Counted from the stretch's first letter, positions 22,182-32,817 are shown. The stretch: 64,000 nucleotides of DNA from Hornefia porci (GCF_001940235.1 NZ_MJIE01000001.1:310001-374000), one strand, 5' to 3'. Notes: a model not told the origin generated them from the sequence alone. Translations and numbers: made by a program.

Positions 22182-25100
22182 CTATTTAAAGTATTCGACA
22201 GCGGAGCGGAACATTTTCATGTCGTAACTGCCCGGCACATTTTTGTAGAGGTTTCTGCCGATTCTTTCCGCGTGTCCCATCTTCCCGACCACTCTGCCGT
22301 CCGGCGATGTGATGCCTTCGATAGCATAATAGGAGCCGTTGGGATTGTACTGGATGTCCGAGGTTACATTCCCGTCCAGATCCACATACTGGGTCAGAAT
22401 CTGTCCGTTGTCCGCCAGCTGCCGGATCAGTGCTTCAGGCGCGATAAATCTGCCCTCTCCATGGGAAATCGGCACATTATAGATTTCTCCGGCGCTGACG
22501 TTTTTCATCCAGGGCGATTTATCGGAGGCCACACGGACGCGGACGATCTTGGACTGATGGCGCCGGATTTCATTAAATGTCAGCGTCGCACAGTTTTCAT
22601 CGGTGTCCACGATTTTTCCGTACGGAACCAGCCCCAGCTTGATCAGTGCCTGGAAGCCGTTGCAGATTCCCAGCATCAGGCCGTCCCGTCTCTCCAGCAG
22701 CTCCGTGACCGCCTCCTTGATTTCCGCATTACGGAAGAAAGCGGTAATGAATTTCCCGGATCCGTCCGGTTCGTCTCCGCCGGAGAAACCTCCCGGGATG
22801 AAGATGACCTGGGAGCGGCGGATCCTGTCCGCGAATTCTTCAACGGACGCGGCGACAGCATCTGCGGTAAGGTTGTTGATCACAAAGATATCAGGGTCTG
22901 CGCCCGCGTCGCGGCAGGCCTTTGCGGAATCGTATTCGCAGTTGGTTCCCGGGAACACCGGAATAAGAATCCGGGGAGCCGCGGAACGCACCGTCGCATG
23001 GAGAGTTTCTTTTCGTTCAGAGGTGAAAGCTTCCAGGCGGTTTGCCTCCGGCGTGATGTTGCATTTGTAGACAGGTTCAAGCTTCGATTCGTAAGCACCG
23101 AACAGCTCGTCGAATCCGAGACTTTCCGCACCCTTCCGGATTACAGGCTCCGCAATCGTTCTGCCGATCTCGAAGATATTGGCGTCCTCCACAGAAACCT
23201 CGCCTCCGTCGATTTCCAGCAGGAGGGAACCGTAGTGATAGCCGAAAATATCCTCCATGGTCAGAGAATCCGCGTACTCAAAACCGATCCGGTTGCCCAT
23301 GGACATTTTCATGATCGCTTCGGCAACGCCGCCGTATACAGGTGTGCAGGCCGCTTTAACGATGCCGGTATCCATGAGCTGTCCCACTGTCCGGTACAGT
23401 GCTTTCAATGATTCTCCCGTGGGCAGACCGTTGTCGTCATATTCCGGAGTTAACATAATAATTTTATCGTCTGCGCTCTTGAATTCCGGGGAAACGATTC
23501 TCTCTGCTCTGTCTGTAGTGACCGCAAAGGAGATCAGTGTCGGCGGAACATCGATATCTTCAAAGGTGCCGCTCATGGAGTCTTTTCCTCCGATGGCTGC
23601 TGCGCCGAGATCCTTCTGCGCGCGGAATGCTCCCAGAACGGCGGCCATGGGTTTCCCCCAGCGCTTCCCTTCACTGCCCGGTTTTTCAAAGTATTCCTGG
23701 AAGGAGAGGTAGACATCCTTGTACGTCGCGCCTGTCGCAATCAGCTTCGATACGGATTCCACGACCGCGAGGTATGCGCCGTGGTACGGGCTCGCGCTGG
23801 AGATATCCGGATTGAATCCCCAGGACATGATGGAACAGGTATCGGTGTGCTCTTTTTCCATAGAAATCAGATTGACCATGGCCTGAATCGGAGTGCGCTG
23901 ATATTTTCCGCCGAAGGGCATCAGCACAGTTCCCGCGCCTATGGTAGAGTCGAATTCCTCCGAAAGTCCGCGCTTGGAGCAGACGTTCAGATCCGCGGCG
24001 AGCGCTTTGTATTCCTGAACAAAATCCGATCCGACTTTTTTTGCGAAGTCGTCATGCATCGGAATCTCGATATCGATATGCTTTTCCGCGCCGTTTGTGT
24101 CGAGGAACGCCCTGGAAATGTTCACAATCGCTTCTCCGTTCCAGTACTCGCGCAGATAAGGTTCGTCCTTGACAACCGCAACCCTGGTGGCTTCCAGATT
24201 TTCCTGATGGGACAGCTCGATAAAGCGGTCTGCATCCTGCTCTGCCACGACGACGGCCATCCGCTCCTGAGATTCTGAGATCGCCAGTTCGGTACCGTCA
24301 AGTCCGTCGTATTTCTTCGGCACCCGGTTCAGATCGATTTCAAGACCGTCTGCCAGCTCGCCGATGGCGACAGAAACGCCGCCCGCGCCGAAGTCATTGC
24401 AGCGCTTGATCATCCGGCTGGCTTCCGGATTGCGGAAGAGTCTCTGGAGCTTGCGTTCCTCCGGAGCGTTCCCCTTCTGAACCTCCGCGCCGCAGGTTTC
24501 CAGAGACTGAAGTGTGTGCTTCTTGGAGGAGCCCGTCGCACCGCCGCAGCCGTCGCGTCCGGTCCGTCCTCCCAGCAGAATCACGACATCACTGTCGACT
24601 GGGCGTTCCCTCCGCACATTCTCTGCAGGCGCCGCAGCGATGACCGCGCCTACCTCCATTCTTTTTGCGACATATCCCGGATGATAGATTTCATCGACCT
24701 GTCCGGTTGCAAGACCGATCTGGTTTCCGTAGGAGCTGTAGCCGTCAGCGGCCGTCGTAACCAGCTTACGCTGGGGAAGCTTGCCCGGAAGAGTCTCGGA
24801 AACCGGTCTGAGGGGATCTGCTGCGCCGGTGACGCGCATCGCCGCATAGACATAGCTTCTTCCCGAAAGCGGGTCACGGATCGCGCCGCCGATGCAGGTG
24901 GCCGCGCCGCCGAAGGGCTCGATTTCCGTCGGATGATTGTGAGTCTCGTTCTTGAAGAGAAGCAGCCATTTTTCTGTGCGCCCTTCTGTCTCCACATCGA
25001 TTTTGACGGTGCAGGCGTTGATTTCTTCAGATTCGTCAAGCTTCTCCATCATGCCGCGGGACTTCAGATATTTAGCCGCCAGAGTTCCGATATCCATCAG

Positions 25101-25889
25101 AGTTACAGGTTTCTTTCTTCCCAGTTCCTCCCGGGTTGAGAGATAGTCCTCATAGGTCTTCTGGATCTCCGGATCCTCGAAGGTCACATGATCGACGGTC
25201 GTATTAAAGGTCGTGTGACGGCAGTGATCGGACCAGTAGGTGTCGATGACGCGGATCTCGGTGATGGTCGGTTCTCTGTCCTCGGATTTGAAGTATTCCT
25301 GGCAGAATTTCAGATCCGCCAGGTCCATCGCAAGCCCGCGCTCCTCCAGAAACTTCCGGAGCGCGTCTTCGTCCATTGCGTTAAAGCCCCGGATGGTCTC
25401 CACCCGGGTGGGAATTTCGTATTCCATCTTCAATGTTTTGAATTCCTCCAGCGAGGCTTCTCTGGCCTCTACCGGATTGATGACATATTTCTTTACGGCC
25501 TCCACATCCGCATCAGTGAGGTCGCCGGTCAGAATATAGACTCTGGCGGAACGGACCTGAGGACGTTCTCCCTTTGAAATCAGCTGGATGCATTCCGCAG
25601 CGGAATTGGCCCTCTGGTCAAACTGGCCGGGAAGGTATTCCACGGCAAAGACTTTGTCGCCGTCCGCAACACGCAGACCTTCGCTGACATCATCTACCTG
25701 CGGCTCGGAAAACACCGTGCGCACCGCGTCCTCAAACAGATCCTTTGACAGATTTTCAACGTCATACCGGTTTACGACGCGCACATCCTTCAGTCCGTCG
25801 ATCTGAAGGAGACCGGAAATCTCTTTGCGCAGAGACTCCGCCTCGCTGGCAAAACGCTTCTTCTTTTCCACATAAATTCGATAAACCAT
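22182..25889 (-). CDS. purL: Phosphoribosylformylglycinamidine synthase, single-chain PurL
   Basis: PurL converts FGAR, glutamine and ATP to FGAM. At 1235 residues it is the large single-chain form, which needs no separate PurS or PurQ. The N-terminus is PurS-like (about 1-140), then two AIR-synthase-type halves with DTYWSDHCRHTTF, KNETHNHPTEIEPFGGA and GGKDSMSGTF. The C-terminal glutaminase starts ILIPVFPGTNCEYD, with nucleophile Cys in MLGICNGFQAL. The start overlaps the purD stop by one base (TAATG). It is the last gene of the purine operon. Confidence 0.97.
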   Translation of the reverse strand: MVYRIYVEKKKRFASEAESLRKEISGLLQIDGLKDVRVVNRYDVENLSKDLFEDAVRTVFSEPQVDDVSEGLRVADGDKVFAVEYLPGQFDQRANSAAECIQLISKGERPQVRSARVYILTGDLTDADVEAVKKYVINPVEAREASLEEFKTLKMEYEIPTRVETIRGFNAMDEDALRKFLEERGLAMDLADLKFCQEYFKSEDREPTITEIRVIDTYWSDHCRHTTFNTTVDHVTFEDPEIQKTYEDYLSTREELGRKKPVTLMDIGTLAAKYLKSRGMMEKLDESEEINACTVKIDVETEGRTEKWLLLFKNETHNHPTEIEPFGGAATCIGGAIRDPLSGRSYVYAAMRVTGAADPLRPVSETLPGKLPQRKLVTTAADGYSSYGNQIGLATGQVDEIYHPGYVAKRMEVGAVIAAAPAENVRRERPVDSDVVILLGGRTGRDGCGGATGSSKKHTLQSLETCGAEVQKGNAPEERKLQRLFRNPEASRMIKRCNDFGAGGVSVAIGELADGLEIDLNRVPKKYDGLDGTELAISESQERMAVVVAEQDADRFIELSHQENLEATRVAVVKDEPYLREYWNGEAIVNISRAFLDTNGAEKHIDIEIPMHDDFAKKVGSDFVQEYKALAADLNVCSKRGLSEEFDSTIGAGTVLMPFGGKYQRTPIQAMVNLISMEKEHTDTCSIMSWGFNPDISSASPYHGAYLAVVESVSKLIATGATYKDVYLSFQEYFEKPGSEGKRWGKPMAAVLGAFRAQKDLGAAAIGGKDSMSGTFEDIDVPPTLISFAVTTDRAERIVSPEFKSADDKIIMLTPEYDDNGLPTGESLKALYRTVGQLMDTGIVKAACTPVYGGVAEAIMKMSMGNRIGFEYADSLTMEDIFGYHYGSLLLEIDGGEVSVEDANIFEIGRTIAEPVIRKGAESLGFDELFGAYESKLEPVYKCNITPEANRLEAFTSERKETLHATVRSAAPRILIPVFPGTNCEYDSAKACRDAGADPDIFVINNLTADAVAASVEEFADRIRRSQVIFIPGGFSGGDEPDGSGKFITAFFRNAEIKEAVTELLERRDGLMLGICNGFQALIKLGLVPYGKIVDTDENCATLTFNEIRRHQSKIVRVRVASDKSPWMKNVSAGEIYNVPISHGEGRFIAPEALIRQLADNGQILTQYVDLDGNVTSDIQYNPNGSYYAIEGITSPDGRVVGKMGHAERIGRNLYKNVPGSYDMKMFRSAVEYFK

Positions 25890-27160
25890 TATTTCCCCTC
25901 CAGTGCGTTCAACGCTCTCTGTCCGATGTCTCCGCGGCAGAAGCCGTTATCGAACCGGATCTTTCTGACTGATGCGTAAGCTCTGTCAATGGCTTCCCGG
26001 AGATCTCTCCCCCGTTCCGTCACGCCCAGAACACGGCCGCCGCTGGAGCGAAGCGTTCCGTCCGCGTCTCGCTCGGCGCCGGCGATATATACATTTGTGA
26101 CATCGGAAGGAATTTCGATGGGAAAGCCCTTCTCATAGGATTTCGGATATCCTTTGGACGCCATGACGACGCAGCAGGCGGCATCCTCCGCAAAGGACAC
26201 GTCCGCATCAGCCAGCGTGCCGTCCGCGACATGGAGCATGATCTCGAAGAGATCGCTGTCAAGCAGCGGCAGAACCACCTGTGTTTCCGGGTCGCCGAAA
26301 CGGCAGTTGTATTCGATGACCTTCGGACCGTCAGCGGTGAGCATGAGTCCGAAGTAGAGGCAGCCGGAAAAGCTGCGCCCCTCTCTGTTCATCGCGATCA
26401 TGGTGGGAAGGAAGATCTCTTCCTCGCACTGTCGTGCGATTTCCTCTGTGTAATACGGGTTCGGCGCGACAGTTCCCATGCCGCCGGTGTTCAGCCCTTT
26501 ATCTCCGTCCAGAGCGCGCTTGTGATCCATGGAGGAGACCATGGGGATCAGCGTTTTTCCGTCGGTAAAGCTGAGTACCGACACCTCCGGACCTTCCAGA
26601 AACTCTTCAATGACGACGCGGCTTCCGCTTTCGCCGAACACCTTGTCCTCCATCATTTCGCGAACCGCCTGTACGGCGTCTTCGCGGGTTTCCGCAATGA
26701 TAACGCCCTTCCCCTTCGCCAGACCGTCTGCCTTGACGACAACCGGAATTCTGCAGTCTTCTATGTAATGCAGTGCGTCGTCCATCTCCGTGAAGATTTC
26801 GTACTGAGCGGTCGGAATACCGTATTTCTTCATCAGATCTTTGGCGAAGGCCTTGCTGCCCTCGATGACCGCCGCATCTCTGTTCGGTCCGAAGCACGGG
26901 ATTCCTTCCGCCTGCAGCAGATCGACGCAGCCCATGACCAGAGGATCATCCGGCGCGACGATGGCGAAATCGATCGCGTTCTCCGTCGCGAATTTCACGA
27001 TGCCGGGAAGATCCTCCGCGCCGACGCCGACACATGCAGCGTCCTCCGCGATGCCTCCGTTCCCCGGCAGTGCGTAAATTTCGTCAACCTTCGGGCTTTC
27101 CTTTATTTTCTTTATGATGGCGTGCTCTCTTCCTCCGCCGCCGACAACCATTACTTTCAT
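25889..27160 (-). CDS. purD: Phosphoribosylamine-glycine ligase PurD
   Basis: PurD joins phosphoribosylamine and glycine (GAR synthetase). It is 423 residues, normal length. It has the N-terminal VGGGGREHAI, the ATP-grasp part VVKADGLAKGKGVIIAE, STDHKRA-like MDHKRALDGDKGLNTGGMG, and the metal-binding EYNCRFGDPETQ. The start codon is 18 bases after the purH stop, and its own stop overlaps purL. Confidence 0.97.
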   Translation of the reverse strand: MKVMVVGGGGREHAIIKKIKESPKVDEIYALPGNGGIAEDAACVGVGAEDLPGIVKFATENAIDFAIVAPDDPLVMGCVDLLQAEGIPCFGPNRDAAVIEGSKAFAKDLMKKYGIPTAQYEIFTEMDDALHYIEDCRIPVVVKADGLAKGKGVIIAETREDAVQAVREMMEDKVFGESGSRVVIEEFLEGPEVSVLSFTDGKTLIPMVSSMDHKRALDGDKGLNTGGMGTVAPNPYYTEEIARQCEEEIFLPTMIAMNREGRSFSGCLYFGLMLTADGPKVIEYNCRFGDPETQVVLPLLDSDLFEIMLHVADGTLADADVSFAEDAACCVVMASKGYPKSYEKGFPIEIPSDVTNVYIAGAERDADGTLRSSGGRVLGVTERGRDLREAIDRAYASVRKIRFDNGFCRGDIGQRALNALEGK

Positions 27161-27177
27161 CGCACAACCTCCTCGTA

Positions 27178-28362
27178 TCAGTGATGGAACAGTCTCATGC
27201 CGGTGAATACCATGACCATATCATATTTGTCGCAGGTTTCAATCACATTGTCATCCCTGATGGAGCCTCCCGGCTGCACCACGTAGCTGACTCCGCTTTT
27301 GCGGGCGCGCTCGATGTTGTCTCCGAACGGGAAGAACGCGTCGCTGCCCAGTGTCACTCCGCGGATGGCGCTGAGATAAGCCTTCTGCTCTTCTCTCGTG
27401 AAGGGCTGCGGCTTTTCTGTGAACAGTGTTTCCCATACGCCGTCCCTCAGCACATCCTCGTACTCATCACCGAGATAAACGTCGATGGTGTTGTCGCGGA
27501 CCGGGCGGGAAATCTCCTCCCGGAACGGAAGGCCGATGACTTTGTCAGACTGACGCAGATGCCAGAAATCAGCTTTGTCTCCCGCCAGTCTCGTGCAGTG
27601 GATGCGGGACTGCTGCCCGGCGCCGACGCCGATGGCCTGACCGTCCTGCACATAGCAGACGGAATTGGACTGGGTATATTTCAGTGTGATCAGTGCAATG
27701 ACCATGTCGCGCTTCGCTTCTTCACTCAGCGCCCTGTTCCGGGTCACGATTTCGGTGAAATCGTCCTTCGAGACTGTGTAATTGTTTCTGCCCTGCTCAA
27801 AGGTTACGCCGAAGACCTGTTTGCGCTCCGTTTCCGCCGGTCTGTAGTCCGCATCGATCCGGATGATGTTGTAATTTCCTTTTTTCTTGGATTTCAGAAG
27901 CTCCAGAGCCTCATCGGTATATCCCGGCGCGATGATGCCGTCGGAAACCTCGCGTTTAAGGATTTCCGCGGTTGTACGGTCGCATACATCGCTGAGTGCG
28001 ACAAAATCGCCGTAGGAGGACATTCTGTCCGTTCCCCGGGCTCTTGCGTAGGCCGTCGCGATCGGCGAGTCGTCCAGTCCTTCGATGTCGTCCACAAAGC
28101 ACGCCTTCTTCAGCGTATCGCTCATGGGAACTCCCACTGCCGCGGAGGTCGGGCTGACATGCTTGAAGGAAGCCGCCGCCGGCATTCCCAGGCTCGCGTG
28201 GATCTCATGCACCAGCTGCCAGCTGTTGAAGGCGTCCAGAAAGTTGATGTATCCCGGCCGACCGTTCAGAATCGTCACAGGAAGATCGCCGCCGTCCTCC
28301 ATATAGATTCTGGCGGGCTTCTGGTTTGGATTGCATCCGTATTTCAGTTGAAATTCTTTCAT
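27178..28362 (-). CDS. purH: AICAR transformylase, single-domain PurH
   Basis: This 394-residue protein contains only the transformylase half of PurH, which formylates AICAR to FAICAR. The catalytic K67-H68 pair is in SFKHVSP, with RMSSYGDF and GAGQQSRIHCTRLAG as other family marks. The N-terminal IMP cyclohydrolase domain (about 200 residues) of the common bifunctional PurH is absent, and a separate PurO-type gene directly upstream supplies that step. The start at 28362 gives an ATGA overlap with that gene and follows GGGAGG. Confidence 0.93.
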   Translation of the reverse strand: MKEFQLKYGCNPNQKPARIYMEDGGDLPVTILNGRPGYINFLDAFNSWQLVHEIHASLGMPAAASFKHVSPTSAAVGVPMSDTLKKACFVDDIEGLDDSPIATAYARARGTDRMSSYGDFVALSDVCDRTTAEILKREVSDGIIAPGYTDEALELLKSKKKGNYNIIRIDADYRPAETERKQVFGVTFEQGRNNYTVSKDDFTEIVTRNRALSEEAKRDMVIALITLKYTQSNSVCYVQDGQAIGVGAGQQSRIHCTRLAGDKADFWHLRQSDKVIGLPFREEISRPVRDNTIDVYLGDEYEDVLRDGVWETLFTEKPQPFTREEQKAYLSAIRGVTLGSDAFFPFGDNIERARKSGVSYVVQPGGSIRDDNVIETCDKYDMVMVFTGMRLFHH

Positions 28363-29081
28363 TTTTCCTCCCATTTGTTGATCATGCGGCTGACTGCCGC
28401 GCCTGTCGCGATATCGGTATACCTCACATAGAGCGAGATTTTGTTGTCCTCATTAAGACCGGTCCAGATCTCTCCGGCGAAGGCGTCGATGTCCTCCGGC
28501 ACAGTAATCCGTTCCGGCTCTCCGCAGAAGGTGGGGATCGGGTTTCCATCCGTCATATATGTATGCAGGAAATGTCCCTGCCCCGGAATGCCGGGATACT
28601 CGAAGAAGTACCGGCTGCAGGCGCTGCCCGCCGCATCGGAGCTCTTCAGAATGCTCATTCTGTACCGGAAACCGTCCTCGAAATCGAGGAGGCCTGAGAT
28701 CCGCGGCGTCCAGTTGGGGCCGTCCGGCTCGAAGCTTCTGGTACGCAGCGCGTCTTCAAAGGTTCCTCCCTCCCGGAGAAAATCGCGGATCGTATCCGTC
28801 TGGTCACCGTTGGTCACAATCAGCTTCTGCCCGACCCGGCGGACAGGATAATAGATGATCAGCGACGGGTCCTCCACTCTGGACGCATCAAAGGGACGGA
28901 TCATCAGATCCTCTCCTTCTTCCACAAAGATGCGGTTCCGGCTGTTCTCAGATCGTCCCATGATGAAATATGCCGTCACGGCGGTTTCCCCGTCGCCGGT
29001 CATTCCGACGGCGATTCCGCGTCCCACATAAGGATTTCCCTCTATATATTCGCGTATCGGTCTCGATTCATACACATTCAT
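28359..29081 (-). CDS. purO: IMP cyclohydrolase, PurO-like
   Basis: This 240-residue protein of the archaeal-type IMP cyclohydrolase family closes the FAICAR ring to IMP, the final step. Visible features are the N-terminal NPYVGRGIAVG, the MGRSENSRNR motif, PSLIIYYPVR and TNGDQTDTI. Its identity is strengthened by the neighbouring AICAR transformylase without a cyclohydrolase domain. The ATG at 29081 overlaps the purN stop (TAATG) and follows AAAGGA. A 21-residue longer frame runs back into purN and is unlikely. Confidence 0.88.
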   Translation of the reverse strand: MNVYESRPIREYIEGNPYVGRGIAVGMTGDGETAVTAYFIMGRSENSRNRIFVEEGEDLMIRPFDASRVEDPSLIIYYPVRRVGQKLIVTNGDQTDTIRDFLREGGTFEDALRTRSFEPDGPNWTPRISGLLDFEDGFRYRMSILKSSDAAGSACSRYFFEYPGIPGQGHFLHTYMTDGNPIPTFCGEPERITVPEDIDAFAGEIWTGLNEDNKISLYVRYTDIATGAAVSRMINKWEEK

Positions 29082-29671
29082 TATCGAATTCCTTTCTGTA
29101 TTTCCAGAGAAATGTCCTCCGTCGCCTTCGGAAGCAGAATCCATTCTGCCTGCTCCATGACCCGCCGCTGCAGGGTTTCGGGCGTATCTCCCTCCTCGAC
29201 GTTCACTGCCTTCTGTGCTATGATTTTTCCTCCGTCGGGGATTTCGTTGACAAAATGAACCGTGGCTCCGGTCACCTTGACGCCGTACTCCAGAGCCTTT
29301 TCATGAACATGCAGGCCGTAGCATCCCCGTCCGCAGAAGGACGGAATCAGAGAAGGATGGACATTGATGATCCGGTCGCGGAAGGCTCCGATAAATTCCG
29401 GACTCAGGATCTTCAGGAAGCCTGCCAGAACAATCAGCTGAATTCCGCGGCGTTTCAGTTCCTTCAGCAGAGTCTGCTCGTCCTCCGTCACGAAGGTCTC
29501 GATTCCGCTGCGCCGGGCTCTCGTCAGGGCGTAGGCGTCAGGATTTCCGGACGCGACCAGAACAATTTCCCCGCTCCGGAGGATTCCGCTTTTCTCGGCG
29601 TCGATGAGTGCCTGCAGATTGGTGCCGCCGCCGGAGACCATCACGCAGATTCTGGTTTTGTTCGCTAACAT
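29081..29671 (-). CDS. purN: Phosphoribosylglycinamide formyltransferase PurN
   Basis: PurN formylates GAR with 10-formyl-tetrahydrofolate. It is 196 residues. Motifs are [13 protein letters not shown] at the N-terminus, the catalytic Asn-His in [11 protein letters not shown] and [19 protein letters not shown] carrying the catalytic Asp. The start overlaps the purM stop by 7 bases. No formate-dependent PurT is seen. Confidence 0.96.
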   Translation of the reverse strand: MLANKTRICVMVSGGGTNLQALIDAEKSGILRSGEIVLVASGNPDAYALTRARRSGIETFVTEDEQTLLKELKRRGIQLIVLAGFLKILSPEFIGAFRDRIINVHPSLIPSFCGRGCYGLHVHEKALEYGVKVTGATVHFVNEIPDGGKIIAQKAVNVEEGDTPETLQRRVMEQAEWILLPKATEDISLEIQKGIR

Positions 29672-30705
29672 ATAACCACACTTTCCTCCGAGTTCACGAC
29701 CTCGCCGAGGATATACGCGTCCTCGCCGGAAGCCTTCAGAACGGACAAAGCGCGGTCCGCATCTTCTTTCGCAACGACACAGGTCATTCCGACGCCCATG
29801 TTATAGGTGTTGAACATATCCCGCTCCGGAATGCTGCCTTCCTTTGCCAGAAGGTCGAAGATCGGCAGGACGCGGACATCGCTTCTGCGGATCCGCACGC
29901 CGACGCCCTCCGGTAGACTGCGGGGAATGTTTTCATAGAAGCCGCCGCCGGTGATGTGCGCGGCGGACTTGACCTCAACCGCATCAAACAGCGCAAGCAT
30001 CGGCTTGACATAGATCTTTGTCGGCGTCAGAAGCACCTCTCCGAGAGTCTTTCCGTCAAGCTCCCCGAAGGTCCGGTTCAGATCCGTATGCTCCACATCG
30101 AATACCTTGCGGACGAGAGAAAAGCCGTTGGAATGAATTCCCGAGGAAGGCAGTCCGATAAGAACGTCTCCCGCCTTGATTTTCGTCTTATCCAGAACCT
30201 TAGACCGATCTACTACGCCTACAGCGAAACCGGCAAGATCATATTCGTCCTCCGGGTAAAATCCCGGCATTTCCGCGGTTTCTCCGCCGATAAGCGCGGA
30301 TTCCGACTGGACGCATCCCTCTGCAACGCCGCTGACAATCCGGGCGATTTTTTCCGGGTAGTTTTTTCCGCAGGCGATGTAATCCAGAAAGAACAAAGGC
30401 TTTGCCCCTACACAGATGATGTCGTTGACGCACATGGCGACGCAGTCGATTCCCACAGTGTCATGACAATCCATCAGGAATGCGAGCCGGAGCTTGGTGC
30501 CGACGCCGTCCGTTCCGCTGACCAGGACCGGGTCGCTGATACCGTTCATATCCAGATGAAACAGGCCGCCGAAGCCTCCCAGATCAGAGGTGTCGCCGAA
30601 TGCCATGGTCCGTTTGATGTGCTGCTTCATCAGCTCGACGGATTTGTATCCGGCGGTGATGTCAACACCTGCTTCTTTGTAGCTTTCACTGAAACTCTTG
30701 CTCAT
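29665..30705 (-). CDS. purM: AIR synthetase PurM
   Basis: PurM (346 residues) closes FGAM to aminoimidazole ribonucleotide. It has the N-terminal [28 protein letters not shown], the metal/ATP loop [11 protein letters not shown] and [12 protein letters not shown]. It lies between purF (15 bases upstream) and purN (overlapping). Confidence 0.97.
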   Translation of the reverse strand: MSKSFSESYKEAGVDITAGYKSVELMKQHIKRTMAFGDTSDLGGFGGLFHLDMNGISDPVLVSGTDGVGTKLRLAFLMDCHDTVGIDCVAMCVNDIICVGAKPLFFLDYIACGKNYPEKIARIVSGVAEGCVQSESALIGGETAEMPGFYPEDEYDLAGFAVGVVDRSKVLDKTKIKAGDVLIGLPSSGIHSNGFSLVRKVFDVEHTDLNRTFGELDGKTLGEVLLTPTKIYVKPMLALFDAVEVKSAAHITGGGFYENIPRSLPEGVGVRIRRSDVRVLPIFDLLAKEGSIPERDMFNTYNMGVGMTCVVAKEDADRALSVLKASGEDAYILGEVVNSEESVVIC

Positions 30706-30720
30706 CTTCTCCTCCTGAAA

Positions 30721-32151
30721 TTATTCTCTGCTGCTGATCTTTCTCTCAAAACGATTTTTATCCCCGTCTGACGGAATCGCCGTCGCATATCTGCCGCTGA
30801 AGCATCCGTCGCAGAACCCTTCTCCGGGGGCTGTGCCGATCAGAAGATTCAGGTGATCGATGTTCAGGAAACCGACGCTGTCGGCCCCGATGACGTCCGC
30901 GATTTCATCGACCGAATAGCGGCAGGCGATGAGATTTTCGCGGGAGTCGATATCGGTCCCGTAGTAGCAGGGATTTGTAAAGGCCGGTGCAGAAGACATC
31001 ATATGGACTTCTGTGGCGCCGGCTTCCCGCAGAAGCTTCACGATCCGCGCGCAGGTCGTGCCGCGGACGATGGAGTCGTCCACGAGGACTACACGTTTGC
31101 CGCGGACGGTTTCCGAGATCACGTTGAGCTTGATCCGTACCTTGTCCTCCCGCGCCTTCTGCCCCGGCGCGATAAATGTGCGGGCAATATATTTGTTCTT
31201 GATAAAGCCGATTCCATATGGAATTCCGGTCTGCCTGGAATAACCCAGAGCCGCGTCGAGACCGGAATCGGGAACTCCGATCACCACGTCCGCCTGAATG
31301 GGGTATTCCATTGCGAGGCAGGTTCCCGCGGCAACTCTCGCCGCATGAACACTCTTCCCTTCAATTACGGAATCCGGCCGCGCAAAGTACAGATATTCGA
31401 AAATACAGATCTTGTGCGGCGCTTTATCGCAGTGATCCCGGATAGACTGAATGCCTTCCCGGCTGAATACAAGGATTTCTCCCGGATCGATGTCACGGAC
31501 ATATCTGGCGCCCACCGCGTCCAGCGCGCAGGTCTCGGATGCTACAATATATGTTCCGTCATCTCTGACGCCGTAGCAAAGAGGGCGGAAACCGTTTTCA
31601 TCGCGGACGGCGATGAGCTTGGCGGGCGACATGATGACCAGGGAAAACGCCCCCTCCAGTTTGTCGATGGCTTTGTTCACGGCCTCCTCGATAGAGCCGC
31701 TGTGAATCCGTTCCTTTGTGATGATATACGAGATGACCTCCGTGTCACTTGTGGTGTGGAAAATCGATCCCTGAAGCTCCAGCTCAGTCCGAAGCTCATA
31801 GGAATTGACCAGATTTCCGTTGTGAGCCAGAGCCATTCTTCCTTTATGGTGATTTACGACGATAGGCTGCGAGTTCAGCCGCTCATTTCCGCCTGTTGTG
31901 GAATAGCGGACATGCCCGACGGCCATCTGCCCCTGTCCGAGACTCTCAAGTGTCTGCGGGGTGAATACATCGTTCACAAGCCCTGAGTCCCGATGGTCGG
32001 CAAAGACTCCGTCGTCATTCACAACAATACCGCAGCTTTCCTGGCCGCGATGCTGGAGCGCGAACAGGCCGTAATAGGCGGTATGCGCGACATCCTGCGT
32101 CTGCGTCCCAAAGATTCCAAAAACTCCGCATTCTTCGTGCAAGCTGCTCAT
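30721..32151 (-). CDS. purF: Amidophosphoribosyltransferase PurF
   Basis: PurF makes phosphoribosylamine from PRPP and glutamine, the committed step. From the ATG at 32151 (after AGGAG) it is 476 residues. The glutaminase nucleophile is Cys8 in MSSLHEECGVFG, so a short propeptide is expected to be removed. GHVRYSTTGG and the PRPP-binding VLVDDSIVRGTT are present. Two late cysteine clusters could hold an Fe-S cluster as in Bacillus PurF; this is not proven here. Confidence 0.97.
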   Translation of the reverse strand: MSSLHEECGVFGIFGTQTQDVAHTAYYGLFALQHRGQESCGIVVNDDGVFADHRDSGLVNDVFTPQTLESLGQGQMAVGHVRYSTTGGNERLNSQPIVVNHHKGRMALAHNGNLVNSYELRTELELQGSIFHTTSDTEVISYIITKERIHSGSIEEAVNKAIDKLEGAFSLVIMSPAKLIAVRDENGFRPLCYGVRDDGTYIVASETCALDAVGARYVRDIDPGEILVFSREGIQSIRDHCDKAPHKICIFEYLYFARPDSVIEGKSVHAARVAAGTCLAMEYPIQADVVIGVPDSGLDAALGYSRQTGIPYGIGFIKNKYIARTFIAPGQKAREDKVRIKLNVISETVRGKRVVLVDDSIVRGTTCARIVKLLREAGATEVHMMSSAPAFTNPCYYGTDIDSRENLIACRYSVDEIADVIGADSVGFLNIDHLNLLIGTAPGEGFCDGCFSGRYATAIPSDGDKNRFERKISSRE

Positions 32152-32161
32152 GATTTCACTC

Positions 32162-32656
32162 CTACTGATTGAATTTTTCTTCGATGGTCTTGTTTTTGCC
32201 GAGGACTTTTTCTGCGGCTTCCTTTCTCTGGGCGGCCAGCCGTCCGGCGAGCTCCTCGTCGGTGATGGCCAGCATCTGAGCGGCCAGCAGTCCCGCATTC
32301 TTCGCGCCGTCGATTGCAACGGTTGCAACCGGGATTCCGCCCGGCATCTGTACGGTGGACAGGAGTGCGTCCAGTCCGTCCAGGGTCGAGGATTTTACCG
32401 GGATTCCGATAACCGGCAGAGTGGTGTTCGCGGCGAGTGCGCCTGCGAGATGAGCCGCCTTCCCGGCAGCCGCGATGATAGCGCCGAAGCCCCGGTCGCG
32501 GGCGGACACGGCGAATTCCTTCGCCTCATCCGGCGTCCTGTGGGCGGAAAACACATGTACTTCGTAAGGGACGTCCAGCTCCCGGAGCGTCTCGATCGCC
32601 TTTTCCACGACCGGGAGATCGCTGTCGCTTCCCATGATGATTCCGATTTTTTTCAT
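32162..32656 (-). CDS. purE: N5-CAIR mutase / AIR carboxylase PurE
   Basis: PurE (164 residues) carboxylates the imidazole ring. It carries [32 protein letters not shown] and [13 protein letters not shown]. No purK lies in the window, and purC, purB and purA are also absent here. The start at 32656 follows GGAGGTAC. It is the first gene of the purine operon. Confidence 0.95.
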   Translation of the reverse strand: MKKIGIIMGSDSDLPVVEKAIETLRELDVPYEVHVFSAHRTPDEAKEFAVSARDRGFGAIIAAAGKAAHLAGALAANTTLPVIGIPVKSSTLDGLDALLSTVQMPGGIPVATVAIDGAKNAGLLAAQMLAITDEELAGRLAAQRKEAAEKVLGKNKTIEEKFNQ

Positions 32657-32697
32657 TGATTCTGTACCTCCAAAAAATACAAAAGTATCCGTGTTTA

Positions 32698-32726
32698 ACT
32701 TTACCATAGATATTTTTCATCTTCAA
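32698..32726 (-). promoter_or_regulatory. Possible promoter of the purine operon
   Basis: On the minus strand TTGAAG (32721-32726), a 17-base spacer and TAAAGT (32698-32703) lie about 40 bases before purE. I see no PurR box pair and no purine riboswitch in the 177-base leader region, so regulation of this operon is unexplained. Confidence 0.4.
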
Positions 32727-32817
32727 TATTCGTTCCGTAAAAAACCGTAAAAATGCACACTTCTGCGGATTTCTACTATCCTTTTCCGGCAAAAGACGAA
32801 CATTTTTCAGGATATGC

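Noticed and set aside
30721..32328. Longer purF start at 32328
   Set aside because: It runs through purE, and the catalytic Cys must be close to the N-terminus, which only the ATG at 32151 provides.
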